Shown: positions 9,123 through 17,506 of the stretch, piece after piece | Numbering within the stretch: position 1 is the first letter of the stretch | Layout: every line of letters begins with the position of its first letter | Assembly (NCBI GenBank): GCA_015058405.1 | Contig: SVCL01000185.1 | Location: forward strand, 1 to 39,568 | From: Clostridium sp. | GTDB taxonomy: Bacteria > Bacillota > Clostridia > Clostridiales > Clostridiaceae | DNA length: 39,568 nt | Direction: 5' to 3' | The notes under the pieces: generated by a model | What the model was told of the DNA's origin: nothing | Seen by the model: the letters and a program-made list of their open reading frames with translations, nothing else | Databases searched by the model: none | Position numbers and translations under genes: made by a program

Positions 9123-9135
9123 GGAGGATATATAG

Positions 9136-10383
9136 ATGGAAATGCAAGCACCTAAAGGTACGAAGGATATGTTACCTCAAGATTCTTATAAGTGGCATTA
9201 TGTTGAGGAAACATTTAAAAAGACAGCAAAGAATTTTTGTATGAAGGAAATAAGAACACCTATATTTGAACATACAGAGTTATTTTTAAGAGGTGTAGGA
9301 GATACTACAGATATAGTACAAAAGGAAATGTATACTTTTAATGATAAAGGAAATAGAAGTATTACTTTAAAGCCAGAAGGAACAGCACCAGCTGTAAGAG
9401 CTTTTATAGAAAATAGATTATTTAATGAAGCTCAACCAACAAAGCTATTTTATGTGACTCCATGCTTTAGATACGAAAATGTACAGAAGGGAAGACTTAG
9501 ACAATTCCATCAATGTGGTATAGAAATGTTTGGTTCTAAGGAAGCTTCTATGGATGCAGAAGTTATTTCTTTTGCTATGGAAGTTTTAAAGAATTTAGGA
9601 CTTAAAAGTTTAAGTTTAAATATTAATAATTTAGGTTGTCCTGAGTGTAGACCTAAATATAATGAAGCACTAAAGAATTTCTTAAAAGAAAACTATGATA
9701 ATTTATGTCCTACTTGTAAAGAAAGATTCGAAAAGAATCCTATGAGAATTCTTGACTGCAAGGAAAAGAAATGTCATGAAATTACTAAAAATGCTCCACA
9801 AATTTTAGATTATGTTTGTGAAGATTGTAATGATCATTTTGAAAAGGTTAAAGAATATTTAGGACTATTAAATATTCCATATACTATTGATCCAGGTATA
9901 GTTAGGGGATTAGATTATTATACTAAGACTATCTTTGAAATATTAAATGATGACTTTACTGTTTGTGGTGGAGGAAGATATGATAATATGATAGAAGAAC
10001 TTGGTGGACCAAGCATGCCTGCTATAGGATTTGGTATGGGAATAGAAAGAATGATAATGACTCTTGAAAAAGAAGGGGTAGAAATCCCTAAGGAAGAACC
10101 AGTGGCTTTATACATAGGTTCAAGAGGAGAAGAGGCATATAAAGAATCATTTAAACTAGCTAATGATTTAAGAAAGGAAAATATAAAAACTGAAATAAAT
10201 CATATGGGTAGAAGTTTTAAAGCAGAAATGAAGTATGCTAATAAGATAGGAGCAGCATTTACTACTATCTTAGGTGATGATGAACTTTCAAATAAGCAAA
10301 TAAAGCTTAAGAGAATGAGTGATGGAGAAATATTTGAAGTTTCTCTTGATGATATAGCTAAAATAGCTGAAATACTTAAATAA
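9136..10383 (+). CDS. hisS: histidyl-tRNA synthetase
   Basis: This class II synthetase charges tRNA-His. The 415 residues show the N-terminal PKGTKDMLP, motif 2 with the [15 protein letters not shown] segment, the histidine-specific RGLDYYTKT, and motif 3 within GGGRYDNMI and [10 protein letters not shown] Cys-rich insertion (CPEC, CPTC, DCKEKKC) in the middle is typical of Firmicute HisRS and may bind zinc. The C-terminal anticodon-binding domain is complete. AAGGAGG lies upstream of the ATG. It is 17 bases before aspS, the usual hisS-aspS pair. No T-box leader is present. Confidence 0.97.
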   Translation: MEMQAPKGTKDMLPQDSYKWHYVEETFKKTAKNFCMKEIRTPIFEHTELFLRGVGDTTDIVQKEMYTFNDKGNRSITLKPEGTAPAVRAFIENRLFNEAQPTKLFYVTPCFRYENVQKGRLRQFHQCGIEMFGSKEASMDAEVISFAMEVLKNLGLKSLSLNINNLGCPECRPKYNEALKNFLKENYDNLCPTCKERFEKNPMRILDCKEKKCHEITKNAPQILDYVCEDCNDHFEKVKEYLGLLNIPYTIDPGIVRGLDYYTKTIFEILNDDFTVCGGGRYDNMIEELGGPSMPAIGFGMGIERMIMTLEKEGVEIPKEEPVALYIGSRGEEAYKESFKLANDLRKENIKTEINHMGRSFKAEMKYANKIGAAFTTILGDDELSNKQIKLKRMSDGEIFEVSLDDIAKIAEILK

Positions 10384-10400
10384 GAAAGGAATGACTGAAA

Positions 10401-12197
10401 ATGGGAGAAGCGTTAGGCGGACTTAAAAGAAGTATGTACTGTGGCGAGCCTAGAGAAAGCCATGTAGGACAAAAGATTACCCTTATGGGGTGGGTTCAAA
10501 GAAATAGAAAGCTAGGAGGTCTTGACTTTATAGACCTTAGAGATAGAACTGGTATAATGCAAGTAGTATTTGGAGAAGAAATTAATGGAGCAGCTTTTGA
10601 AAAAGCAAAATCTATTAGACCAGAATACTGTATAGCTGTTACTGGTGAAGTTGTAAGACGTGAATCACCTAATGAAAACATGCCAACTGGTATGGTGGAA
10701 CTTAAGTGTGAAAGTGTAAAGATTTTATCAGAATCTGATACACCACCAATATATATAAAAGAAGGATTAGATGCAGCTGAACAAATAAGATTAAAATATA
10801 GATATTTAGATCTTAGAAGACCAGATATGCAAAATATATTTATGATAAGAAATAGAGCGTCTAAGGCAATTAGAGATTTCTTAGATAAGCATGGATTCTT
10901 AGAAGTAGAAACTCCAATACTTAATAAATCAACACCAGAAGGTGCAAGAGATTACATAGTTCCTTCAAGAAACTATCCAGGAATGTTTTATGCACTTCCT
11001 CAATCACCACAAATATTTAAGCAATTATTAATGGTATCAGGATTTGATAAATACTATCAAATTGCTAAATGTTTCAGAGATGAAGATTTAAGAGCAAATA
11101 GACAACCAGAATTTACACAAGTAGATATGGAATTAAGCTTTGTAGAAGAAGAAGACATAATGGCGTTAAATGAAGAGTTAATAGCTCATGTATTTAAAGA
11201 AGTATTAGGTCATGAAGTTAAGCTGCCAATTCCAAGAATGACATTTAAAGATGCTATGGAAAAATACGGTTCAGATAAACCAGATATAAGATTTGGTATG
11301 GAAATAACTGATATTACAGAAGCTGTTAAACCAATGGATTTTGTAGTATTTAAGTCAGCTATAGAAAATGGTGGATCAGTTAGAGCTTTATGCTTAAAGG
11401 GTGGAGCAAGTCTTGGAAGAAAGCCTTTAGATAAGCTTGGAGAATTTGTTAAAACTTATAAAGCAAAAGGTCTTGCATGGATTCAACTTAAAGAAGATGG
11501 AATTAAGTCGTCAATATCAAAATTCTTAACTGATGAAGTTACAGAAAACATAGTTAAGACAATGGGAGCTGAAACTGGAGATGCTATATTAATAGTAGCA
11601 GATAAAAATTCAGTAGTATTCCAAAGTTTAGGTGCCTTAAGACTAGAACTTGCTAAACAATTCGACCTTATAAAAGATAAGAGCGAATTTAAGTTTACTT
11701 GGGTTACTGAATTCCCATTATTCGAATACAGCGAAGAAGAAGGAAGATATACAGCTTGTCACCATCCATTTACAGCGCCAATGGATGAAGATATAGATAT
11801 GATAGAAACTGATCCTGGTAAAGTAAGATCTAAGGCTTACGACTTAGTATTAAACGGTGAAGAATTAGGTGGAGGTTCTATAAGAATTCATAATATGGAA
11901 CTTCAACAAAGAATGTTTAAAGCTTTAGGATTCAGTGAAGAAGATGCATGGGAAAGATTTGGATTCTTATTAGAAGCATTTAAATTTGGACCACCACCAC
12001 ATGGTGGATTAGCATTTGGTTTTGATAGAATGATAATGTTCTTAGCTGGAACAGAAAACATTAAAGATGTTATTGCATTCCCTAAAAACCAAAATGCATA
12101 TTGTTATTTAAGTGAAGCTCCAAATATAGTTGATGAAAAACAATTAACAGAGCTTGGAATTGAAATAGCAGTTAAGGAAGAAGAAAAAGAAGAATAA
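10401..12197 (+). CDS. aspS: aspartyl-tRNA synthetase
   Basis: This is the bacterial-type class II enzyme. In the 598 residues an N-terminal OB-fold anticodon domain (with GWVQRNRKLGGLDFIDLRDR) is followed by the catalytic core with motif 2 (CFRDEDLRANRQPEFTQ), the inserted GAD domain (about 300-410) and motif 3 (GLAFGFDRMIM). Whether it also charges Asn cannot be told from sequence by eye. The ATG at 10401 follows AAAGGAATG. It is the last gene of the long housekeeping run and is closed by the hairpin at 12205-12241. Confidence 0.97.
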   Translation: MGEALGGLKRSMYCGEPRESHVGQKITLMGWVQRNRKLGGLDFIDLRDRTGIMQVVFGEEINGAAFEKAKSIRPEYCIAVTGEVVRRESPNENMPTGMVELKCESVKILSESDTPPIYIKEGLDAAEQIRLKYRYLDLRRPDMQNIFMIRNRASKAIRDFLDKHGFLEVETPILNKSTPEGARDYIVPSRNYPGMFYALPQSPQIFKQLLMVSGFDKYYQIAKCFRDEDLRANRQPEFTQVDMELSFVEEEDIMALNEELIAHVFKEVLGHEVKLPIPRMTFKDAMEKYGSDKPDIRFGMEITDITEAVKPMDFVVFKSAIENGGSVRALCLKGGASLGRKPLDKLGEFVKTYKAKGLAWIQLKEDGIKSSISKFLTDEVTENIVKTMGAETGDAILIVADKNSVVFQSLGALRLELAKQFDLIKDKSEFKFTWVTEFPLFEYSEEEGRYTACHHPFTAPMDEDIDMIETDPGKVRSKAYDLVLNGEELGGGSIRIHNMELQQRMFKALGFSEEDAWERFGFLLEAFKFGPPPHGGLAFGFDRMIMFLAGTENIKDVIAFPKNQNAYCYLSEAPNIVDEKQLTELGIEIAVKEEEKEE

Positions 12198-12204
12198 TAA
12201 TTAA

Positions 12205-12241
12205 AAAAATACCTGTTAAGCTATCCTTAACAGGTATTTTT
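12205..12241. terminator. bidirectional terminator after aspS
   Basis: ACCTGTTAAG (12211-12220) pairs with CTTAACAGGT (12226-12235), with A runs before and T runs after. It can work for aspS and, on the other strand, for the convergent gene at 12293-12991. Confidence 0.9.
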
Positions 12242-12292
12242 GAGGCTGTAGATAAATCTACATAAAAGCAATACATTTACAGCCTCATTTTT
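12241..12292 (+). terminator. second hairpin with T tail in the same gap
   Basis: TGAGGCTGTA (12241-12250) and TACAGCCTCA (12278-12287) form a perfect 10 bp stem followed by seven T. The loop contains a smaller palindrome, GTAGAT-AA-ATCTAC, that competes with the outer stem. The T run is only on the + side, so it would be a back-up terminator for aspS. Confidence 0.65.
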
Positions 12293-12991
12293 TTATACTT
12301 CATCATCAGTGCTCTTACCATCTGAAGAATCCACAGGTATTTCATTACCTAAAAATTTTGGCGTTGGTTTTATGATATTGACTAATATATAATCTTTTAC
12401 TTGAGCTAAGCGTTCGCGATTTTCATAGGTTTGTATATCCCAATAATTTCTGATATCAGAAGGAACTCCATAAGCTTCTATACCTAAATTATTAGCTATA
12501 TATATGGCTCTTGGTAAATGATATTCGTTAGTAACTATTATCATTTTGTTAACTTTGAAAATTTCTTTTGCTCTATATATACTTTCATAAGTTGAAAAAC
12601 CTGCATGATCCAGGAATATATCTGAATCATTAATATTACAGTTACTTTGTATAAATTTTTTCATGGCTCCAACTTCATTATAATCAGTTTTACTATGATC
12701 ACCAGTTAATAAAAACTTAACTTTACTACCTAATTTATTTTTTACCTCAATACTTGTTTTTAACCTATCTACTAGCATATCGCAAGGAGTTCCATCGTCT
12801 TTTATTCCAGCTCCAAGAACTAATATCACATCAATATCATTAGGTAATTTATCTGATGTTATTATTTTTTCTTCTCCATAGCTTTGAACTTTGTCCATCA
12901 TGAAAATAATGCCAGCAGTAAATATAAAAATAGATGCTGCTATAAAGACAAACATTTTTTTCAGTACCTTTAATATTTTTTTCTTATCCAT
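12293..12991 (-). CDS. SanA/YdcF-like DUF218 membrane protein
   Basis: The 232-residue protein has one N-terminal membrane helix (about 13-31) and an outside-facing DUF218 domain. Visible motifs are LVLGAGIKDDGTPC, LLTGDHSKTDYNE, DHAGFSTYESI and IVTNEYHLPRA. SanA and YdcF/ElyC relatives affect envelope integrity and vancomycin tolerance in enteric bacteria, perhaps through lipid carriers of wall synthesis; the reaction is not established. The C-terminal tail is acidic and Ser-rich. It is transcribed alone, convergent with aspS. The ribosome binding site before the ATG is weak (GTGGGAT). Confidence 0.85.
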   Translation of the reverse strand: MDKKKILKVLKKMFVFIAASIFIFTAGIIFMMDKVQSYGEEKIITSDKLPNDIDVILVLGAGIKDDGTPCDMLVDRLKTSIEVKNKLGSKVKFLLTGDHSKTDYNEVGAMKKFIQSNCNINDSDIFLDHAGFSTYESIYRAKEIFKVNKMIIVTNEYHLPRAIYIANNLGIEAYGVPSDIRNYWDIQTYENRERLAQVKDYILVNIIKPTPKFLGNEIPVDSSDGKSTDDEV

Positions 12992-13163
12992 ATATAATAT
13001 CCCACTGAGCTCATATTTGACACTATTATATCAAAAAACATAAAATATATAGTTAAGTAATTATTAAGAAAATATTTATTATAAAGCACAAATGTTAATT
13101 AATGTAAAGTGTTATATATAAATAAACGATAATATATTAAAATATAAGAGAGGGGGAAGCCTA

Positions 13164-13457
13164 GTGGATAATAATTTAATATTTCAGTTACAGTGTATAG
13201 AAAGAAGTCAAGAAAATAGGATAAGAAAGCTAAATAAAGTTACTTCTGTTAAGAAAGAACTTAAGAAAAATCAAAAGGATTTTAAAACTATTTATAAAAA
13301 AGTAATAAATGAAAAAAATAAAAACACTTTAAATGATGATGTGATAGTAGATAAGAGTTTAATGGAAATACTAAATTATAATAAAGAGGTAAAAGAAATA
13401 GTAAATAAAAGGTTATCAACTAGCGATATTTTAATGAAAGTATTAGGTGAAAGTTAA
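13164..13457 (+). CDS. small lysine-rich hypothetical protein with DKSL motif
   Basis: I do not recognise this 97-residue protein. It is highly charged and probably helical (residues 1-55), then contains DDVIVDKSLMEIL (about 58-70) and a C-terminal helix. The next protein carries a near-identical motif, DVVVDKSLFDLI. Translation begins at GTG 13164 behind a strong AGAGAGGGGG. It has no signal peptide or membrane segment. The two genes are 42 bases apart and form an operon, so they probably act together. Confidence 0.7.
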   Translation: MDNNLIFQLQCIERSQENRIRKLNKVTSVKKELKKNQKDFKTIYKKVINEKNKNTLNDDVIVDKSLMEILNYNKEVKEIVNKRLSTSDILMKVLGES

Positions 13458-13463
13458 GAATGT

Positions 13464-13490
13464 CCCAATTTAAATGTAAAATTGGGGGAG
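13464..13490 (+). promoter_or_regulatory. hairpin overlapping the ribosome binding site of the 13500 gene
   Basis: CCCAATTT (13464-13471) pairs perfectly with AAATTGGG (13479-13486) around a 7-base loop. The 3' arm contributes the first G bases of the GGGGGAG ribosome binding site (13484-13490), so the fold would hide part of that site. Translation arriving from the upstream gene stops at 13457, just short of the hairpin. Confidence 0.5.
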
Positions 13491-13499
13491 GGATTAAAA

Positions 13500-14282
13500 A
13501 TGAGGATTGAAAATTCTAATGTTAGATTAAGTATTAAAACTTCTAATATCGAAACTAAAGTTATAGGTCATAGAAAAGAAAAACTTAAAAAAGAAGAAAG
13601 GAATTCTAATAGGCTTAAAATTGAAGCTAAGGCTTTAAAACAAAAGAGAGAAGAAAATTTTAATAAAATGATTAAACAATTAGAAAAGATAAAAGAAGAA
13701 TTAAAAAAGGAAAAAAGTAATATAAAGAATGCAAAAATTGAGGGATTTGATAAATTAAGTAAAGAAGAAAAAGAAAATGCATTAAAAGAAAAAAATGAAA
13801 AGATTAAAATATTAGATGATAAAATTGCAGAAGTAGATAAGCAAATACAACAATTAGAGATTCAAAAACAAAAGCAAAAGATAGAGGATGAAAAAGAGGA
13901 GCTTGAAAAAAAGGAAAGAGAGTTAGAAAAAAATAAGGTAAAAATAAATGAAAAACAACAAGATGTAGTAGTGGATAAAAGCTTATTCGATTTAATTGAT
14001 GGGTTAAAGTCAAGAGATATTATAAGTAGCTTAAAACAAATAAGAACTAGTGAAAAGCTTGAATCTATGTTTATTCCAAAAGGAAGAGATGAAAAGACTT
14101 TTGATAGTAAAAGGCTTAAACAAATAGCTCAAAGTGAAGCTAGAATAAATATTAATATTAGTAAGGCTATAAAAATTATGAGCAGAAGAGTGAAAAAGGT
14201 TCAAAATGAAAATAAGTTAATAGGATTTAAAGGAAAAATTGAGGATATAAACATAGGAGAAAGATTAAAAGAGGAAAATTAA
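13500..14282 (+). CDS. lysine- and glutamate-rich coiled-coil protein with DKSL motif
   Basis: This 260-residue protein is not recognised. Residues from about 25 to 155 are almost uninterrupted Lys/Glu-rich heptad-like sequence, a probable long coiled coil. Then comes DVVVDKSLFDLI, shared with the upstream protein, and a helical C-terminal third. No signal peptide or membrane helix is seen, so it should be cytoplasmic. ATG 13500 is chosen over TTG 13482 because GGGGGAG lies 9 bases before it. A hairpin overlaps that site. The gene ends before a strong terminator. Confidence 0.75.
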   Translation: MRIENSNVRLSIKTSNIETKVIGHRKEKLKKEERNSNRLKIEAKALKQKREENFNKMIKQLEKIKEELKKEKSNIKNAKIEGFDKLSKEEKENALKEKNEKIKILDDKIAEVDKQIQQLEIQKQKQKIEDEKEELEKKERELEKNKVKINEKQQDVVVDKSLFDLIDGLKSRDIISSLKQIRTSEKLESMFIPKGRDEKTFDSKRLKQIAQSEARININISKAIKIMSRRVKKVQNENKLIGFKGKIEDINIGERLKEEN

Positions 14283-14329
14283 AATTAAGTTTATGCAAAA
14301 GATATTGAATAGTAATTTAATTATAGTAT

Positions 14330-14370
14330 AAATAACATAATTTCTATATTAAGAAGTTATGTTATTTTTA
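14330..14370 (+). terminator. terminator of the two-gene coiled-coil operon
   Basis: AAATAACATAA (14330-14340) pairs with TTATGTTATTT (14357-14367), extended inward by TTTCT/AGAAG. A T-rich tail follows. The long stem separates this operon from the cat-like gene. Confidence 0.85.
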
Positions 14371-14427
14371 TATATTGTAAAAAGTGCTGATAAAAAAATA
14401 GAAACAATAAATAATGGAGTGGGGAAA

Positions 14428-15120
14428 ATGAAGTTTAATATTATTGATATTGATAATTGGGATAGAAAAGAATGCTTTGAACGTTATTATAATGATTGTA
14501 AATGTACCTATAGTTTAACCGTAGATATGGAGATTACTAATTTATATAGGTATATAAGGAAACATGATTTAAGGTTATATCCTACATTTACTTGGATAGT
14601 AACAAGAGCTTTAAACTGTTATAAAGAATTTAAGATGGCTTTTAATAGTGAAGGAAAGCTAGGATATTTTGATTTCATTAGTCCTTGCTATTCTGTCTTA
14701 AATGAAAAAACAAAAGTTATGAGTGATTTAATTACAAAATACAAAGAAGATTTTAATAAGTTTTATGAAGCGATGGTAAATGATTTAGAAATGTATAAAA
14801 AAGATAAAAAATATAATACAGTTTTTAGAGAAAATTTTTATATAGTCTCATCAATACCTTGGATTACGTATTCATCTTTTAATGTTAATAATGAAACTAA
14901 TATTCCAATGCTTTTCCCAATGGTAACTTGGGGAAGATATTATGAGAAGGATGAAAAAGTATTTATGCCAGTATCATTACAAGTACATCATTCAGTAGCT
15001 GATGGATATCATTGTTCATTGTTTTACGATGAAGTAAAAAAATATCTAATAATCCTAATAAATATTTATGTATATAAAAAAGTAGGTGCAGCTATAAAGC
15101 TAGCACCTATTCTTTTGTAA
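14428..15120 (+). CDS. cat: chloramphenicol acetyltransferase family protein, altered C-terminus
   Basis: The protein matches type A chloramphenicol acetyltransferase along its length, which inactivates the drug by acetyl-CoA-dependent O-acetylation. It shows the start MKFNIIDIDNWDRK, YPTFTWIVTRALN, SSIPWITYSSFN and the catalytic HHSVADGYH (His188, Asp192). ATG 14428 follows GGAGTGGGG. The family usually ends near residue 205-220. Here the frame continues to 230 through the hairpin that terminates transcription (15083-15117). A run of seven A at 15036-15042 lies at the point of divergence; one extra A would give a 216-residue protein ending at 15077, just before the hairpin. Drug resistance cannot be assumed, since many clostridial homologues are uncharacterised. 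Confidence 0.85.
   Translation: MKFNIIDIDNWDRKECFERYYNDCKCTYSLTVDMEITNLYRYIRKHDLRLYPTFTWIVTRALNCYKEFKMAFNSEGKLGYFDFISPCYSVLNEKTKVMSDLITKYKEDFNKFYEAMVNDLEMYKKDKKYNTVFRENFYIVSSIPWITYSSFNVNNETNIPMLFPMVTWGRYYEKDEKVFMPVSLQVHHSVADGYHCSLFYDEVKKYLIILINIYVYKKVGAAIKLAPILL
15083..15117. terminator. bidirectional terminator between cat and the J-domain-like gene
   Basis: TAGGTGC (15083-15089) pairs with GCACCTA (15103-15109), with an inner AGCT/AGCT stem. T-rich tails occur on both strands. It lies inside the last codons of the cat frame as written. Confidence 0.85.
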
Positions 15121-15132
15121 AATAATAAAATT

Positions 15133-15642
15133 CTAGCAAAGTCCACCTTTTCCACTACTCATACTATTGCCACAAAGAGGATTCATGCCTTGTTTCTGAT
15201 TTTGATTGAAGTTAGTTTTATAAGCACCAACCTTCTGATTAAGTTTACGTAAAGTTGTTAAATATTCTGAGTTGTAAGGATTTAATGTTGCAGCTTTCTT
15301 AATGTGATTAACTCCGGAATCAATCCAACCCTTTTTTATTAGTAAAATTCCCTTTAAGTAATTCCATTCAGCAGAAGATAAATCAGAAACCATGTTAAGT
15401 TTTGTTTCTGCGATAATAAAGTCATCTTTTTCGATAAGATCCCTAACTTCTTCACAGGCCATATTATGATGAATAATTCTATAGGCCTCATTAGCTTCAT
15501 TTAATTTTTCTTCATAAAAAGATTTTACAGAGTCATCTTCTAGGTCAGTAGGATTATAAGTCTCTACTATTTTAGAATAAGCTTCTTTAACTTCTTTTTC
15601 TGGCGAATGAGGCATTATACCTAAAACTTTGTACGGATCCAT
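15133..15642 (-). CDS. J-domain-like protein without the HPD motif
   Basis: The first 65 residues follow a DnaJ J domain (MDPYKVLGIMPHSPEKEVKEAYSKI), but the HPD tripeptide needed to stimulate Hsp70 ATPase is NPT at residues 30-32. A helical, TPR-like middle (about 70-135, with the repeat-style LKGILLIKKGWIDSGVNHIKKAA) follows, then a Gln/Gly/Cys tail ending GKGGLC. It is the last gene of the minus-strand operon with DUF5685 and patatin genes, 37 bases after DUF5685. The ribosome binding site is AGGAG. A role as scaffold or adaptor rather than active co-chaperone is my inference. Confidence 0.8.
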   Translation of the reverse strand: MDPYKVLGIMPHSPEKEVKEAYSKIVETYNPTDLEDDSVKSFYEEKLNEANEAYRIIHHNMACEEVRDLIEKDDFIIAETKLNMVSDLSSAEWNYLKGILLIKKGWIDSGVNHIKKAATLNPYNSEYLTTLRKLNQKVGAYKTNFNQNQKQGMNPLCGNSMSSGKGGLC

Positions 15643-15679
15643 ATATACTACTCCTATTTATATTGCTATATAATATATA

Positions 15680-16546
15680 TTATAATTTTAATGAAATATG
15701 CATGTATTTATTTAGTAATCCTAAATTTATTACGTTATCAATAATTTCTTTATTTTTATTTATAGGAAGTTCTTTTAAGATATCACTACAATTTACTGCT
15801 AAAGACATTAATGTGAAATCCATATTTTCTTTTATTGTATTTATAAAATTTTTATAAGGTAATTTTCTCTTATTGTAAACTTGATCAATTGGATTGTATC
15901 GAGAGTTTTCCATATCTTTTTTTAAATCATCTAATGCATCTATTAAATAAATCCATTTCCCAAAAATGTAACCAAAGTTGTATAAAGTGTCCCGAATTTT
16001 AGGAGAATCATTAATTATTTCAAAAGGGCAAAGTTTAAAAATAGAACCCATTATATGGCTAAAAGGGTGAGAAATTTCATCTATAGAAATAGATTCCTTT
16101 TTCATTTCTAACATATGAAGTTCTTCTAAAGAGTTACTAATTATTGAATCTAAGTTCTTGTGAGTTAATCTTTTATAATAAGGTGTTAGTATCTTTAAAA
16201 GAAATGAGCTTTTTATATTTGACTCATCAAGCACATCATCCTTTACTTTATAATAAACTAAAGCCAAATTAAGATCAGCTGCATAATCTAAAGCTGAGTT
16301 GTAGACAACATAAGTTTTTTTGTTGTAAGGATGCTTTATGCAAGTTTTTTCTGAAATAATAGTTTCTTCTATAGAAAGAGAATCTAAAATAACAGTGAAA
16401 AAAGTAACATCATAGTTTAAAGAATATCTAGGTAAATTACCAAACTTATCTTTAATGGCAAAACATAGCCCACAATAGTAACTTCTAAATACTTCGAAGT
16501 CTTTAACCTTTAATTCATCTGTAACTGGAGTTATATAACCAAACAT
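15680..16546 (-). CDS. DUF5685 family protein
   Basis: This 288-residue protein begins MFGYITPVTDELKVKDFE and has YYCGLCFAIKDKFG (Cys25 and Cys28), then RYSLNYDVTFFTVIL. I recognise this arrangement as the DUF5685 family of Firmicutes, for which no function is established. The rest is mostly helical, with a conserved-looking GKWIYLIDALDDLKKD segment near residue 200 that recalls the Asp-rich helices of polyprenyl-synthase folds, though this is only a resemblance. The start follows AGGGGGA. It sits 14 bases after the patatin gene and 37 before the J-domain-like gene. Confidence 0.8.
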   Translation of the reverse strand: MFGYITPVTDELKVKDFEVFRSYYCGLCFAIKDKFGNLPRYSLNYDVTFFTVILDSLSIEETIISEKTCIKHPYNKKTYVVYNSALDYAADLNLALVYYKVKDDVLDESNIKSSFLLKILTPYYKRLTHKNLDSIISNSLEELHMLEMKKESISIDEISHPFSHIMGSIFKLCPFEIINDSPKIRDTLYNFGYIFGKWIYLIDALDDLKKDMENSRYNPIDQVYNKRKLPYKNFINTIKENMDFTLMSLAVNCSDILKELPINKNKEIIDNVINLGLLNKYMHISLKL

Positions 16547-16560
16547 TAATAGAATTCCCC

Positions 16561-17346
16561 CTATTTAAGGAATATATCATTTATAAAATTATTAACTTTA
16601 GTTAAATCCATTTTATCTGCTACATTTTTTAAATAATCTACTTTGGTATAGTCACCTATTTCAATATTATATGGAAGTGTAGAGTTTATTCTTTTAAAGT
16701 TTTCTTTTAATAATTCTTTCGCATATAAGTTTTCTAAAGGTAATGTATCATTTAATAAAATTGAAGTAAGAGGTAATTTTACTGAAGAAAAAGGTCTAAA
16801 AGACCATTGCAAAATTCCCCATTTAGAGGTATTGGAAGTAATATTTCTAGGAGTTTCACCAGTACCTATAGATAAAACTTTGAAGTCATTTAATTTATAT
16901 TTATTTGGAAGTTCATGTATTACAGTTATTACTGATGTAATAGCAGGAGAATTAGTAATAATACCACCATCTATAAAATTATTATGTGATGGAAAGTATG
17001 GAATAAAAACTTGTTTTTTTAAATTCTGTAATGTTGCATCCTTAGGTAATATAGTTGATATTATCTTTTTTAAATTTTTATTATTGAATTTTGGTTTGAA
17101 AATATTTAAATGTTTTGGTGAAAAAATCTTTTTTAAATTTTCAAAATTAGATATTTTATCTATTTCAGCAGGGGAAATGTCGGAGGCTAAGGCAAGTGCA
17201 ATTAGAGCACCTGTAGAAGTACCTGCAAATAGGTTGGTTTTTTCTATAAGATTCTCATTTTCGTCACATAATCGTTTTAATATTCTTGCAGATAAGGCTC
17301 CTTTAATTCCACCACCATCAAAAGATATAATTCTAAAAGATGACAA
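16561..17346 (-). CDS. patatin-like phospholipase
   Basis: The 261-residue protein carries the patatin-type lipid acyl hydrolase site: oxyanion loop DGGGIKG (residues 10-16), nucleophile elbow GTSTG (42-46, Ser44) and catalytic DGG (126-128). The arrangement with DGG about 80 residues after the elbow is normal. No signal peptide or membrane helix is seen, so it should act in the cytoplasm on membrane lipids. Translation starts at TTG 17346 with GGAGG 9 bases upstream. It is the first gene of the operon with DUF5685 and the J-domain-like protein. Patatins also occur as effectors in anti-phage systems, but no sensor such as a nucleotidyltransferase is adjacent. Confidence 0.9.
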   Translation of the reverse strand: MSSFRIISFDGGGIKGALSARILKRLCDENENLIEKTNLFAGTSTGALIALALASDISPAEIDKISNFENLKKIFSPKHLNIFKPKFNNKNLKKIISTILPKDATLQNLKKQVFIPYFPSHNNFIDGGIITNSPAITSVITVIHELPNKYKLNDFKVLSIGTGETPRNITSNTSKWGILQWSFRPFSSVKLPLTSILLNDTLPLENLYAKELLKENFKRINSTLPYNIEIGDYTKVDYLKNVADKMDLTKVNNFINDIFLK

Positions 17347-17506
17347 AACAATTTACCTCCAAAATAAAAATTTTATACATATATTCTATGAGTAAAGGTA
17401 GAAACTTGCTATTAATTTAAATAATCTTTCTATTATTTTATGAGTATAGTATAATAAAAAATGGTAAAAATAAATATAAGGTGTAAGTTTTTTTAGGAGG
17501 AGTTAT

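Noticed and set aside
8900..10400. T-box or other amino-acid riboswitch for hisS or aspS
   Set aside because: The intergenic gaps are only 13 and 17 bases and hold just ribosome binding sites.
13500..14282. Phage or toxin structural gene because of the long coiled coil
   Set aside because: No phage genes, integrase or attachment site are nearby, and base composition matches the neighbours.
16561..17346. Patatin gene as part of a CBASS anti-phage system
   Set aside because: No CD-NTase or other sensor gene is adjacent; the partners are DUF5685 and a J-domain-like protein.
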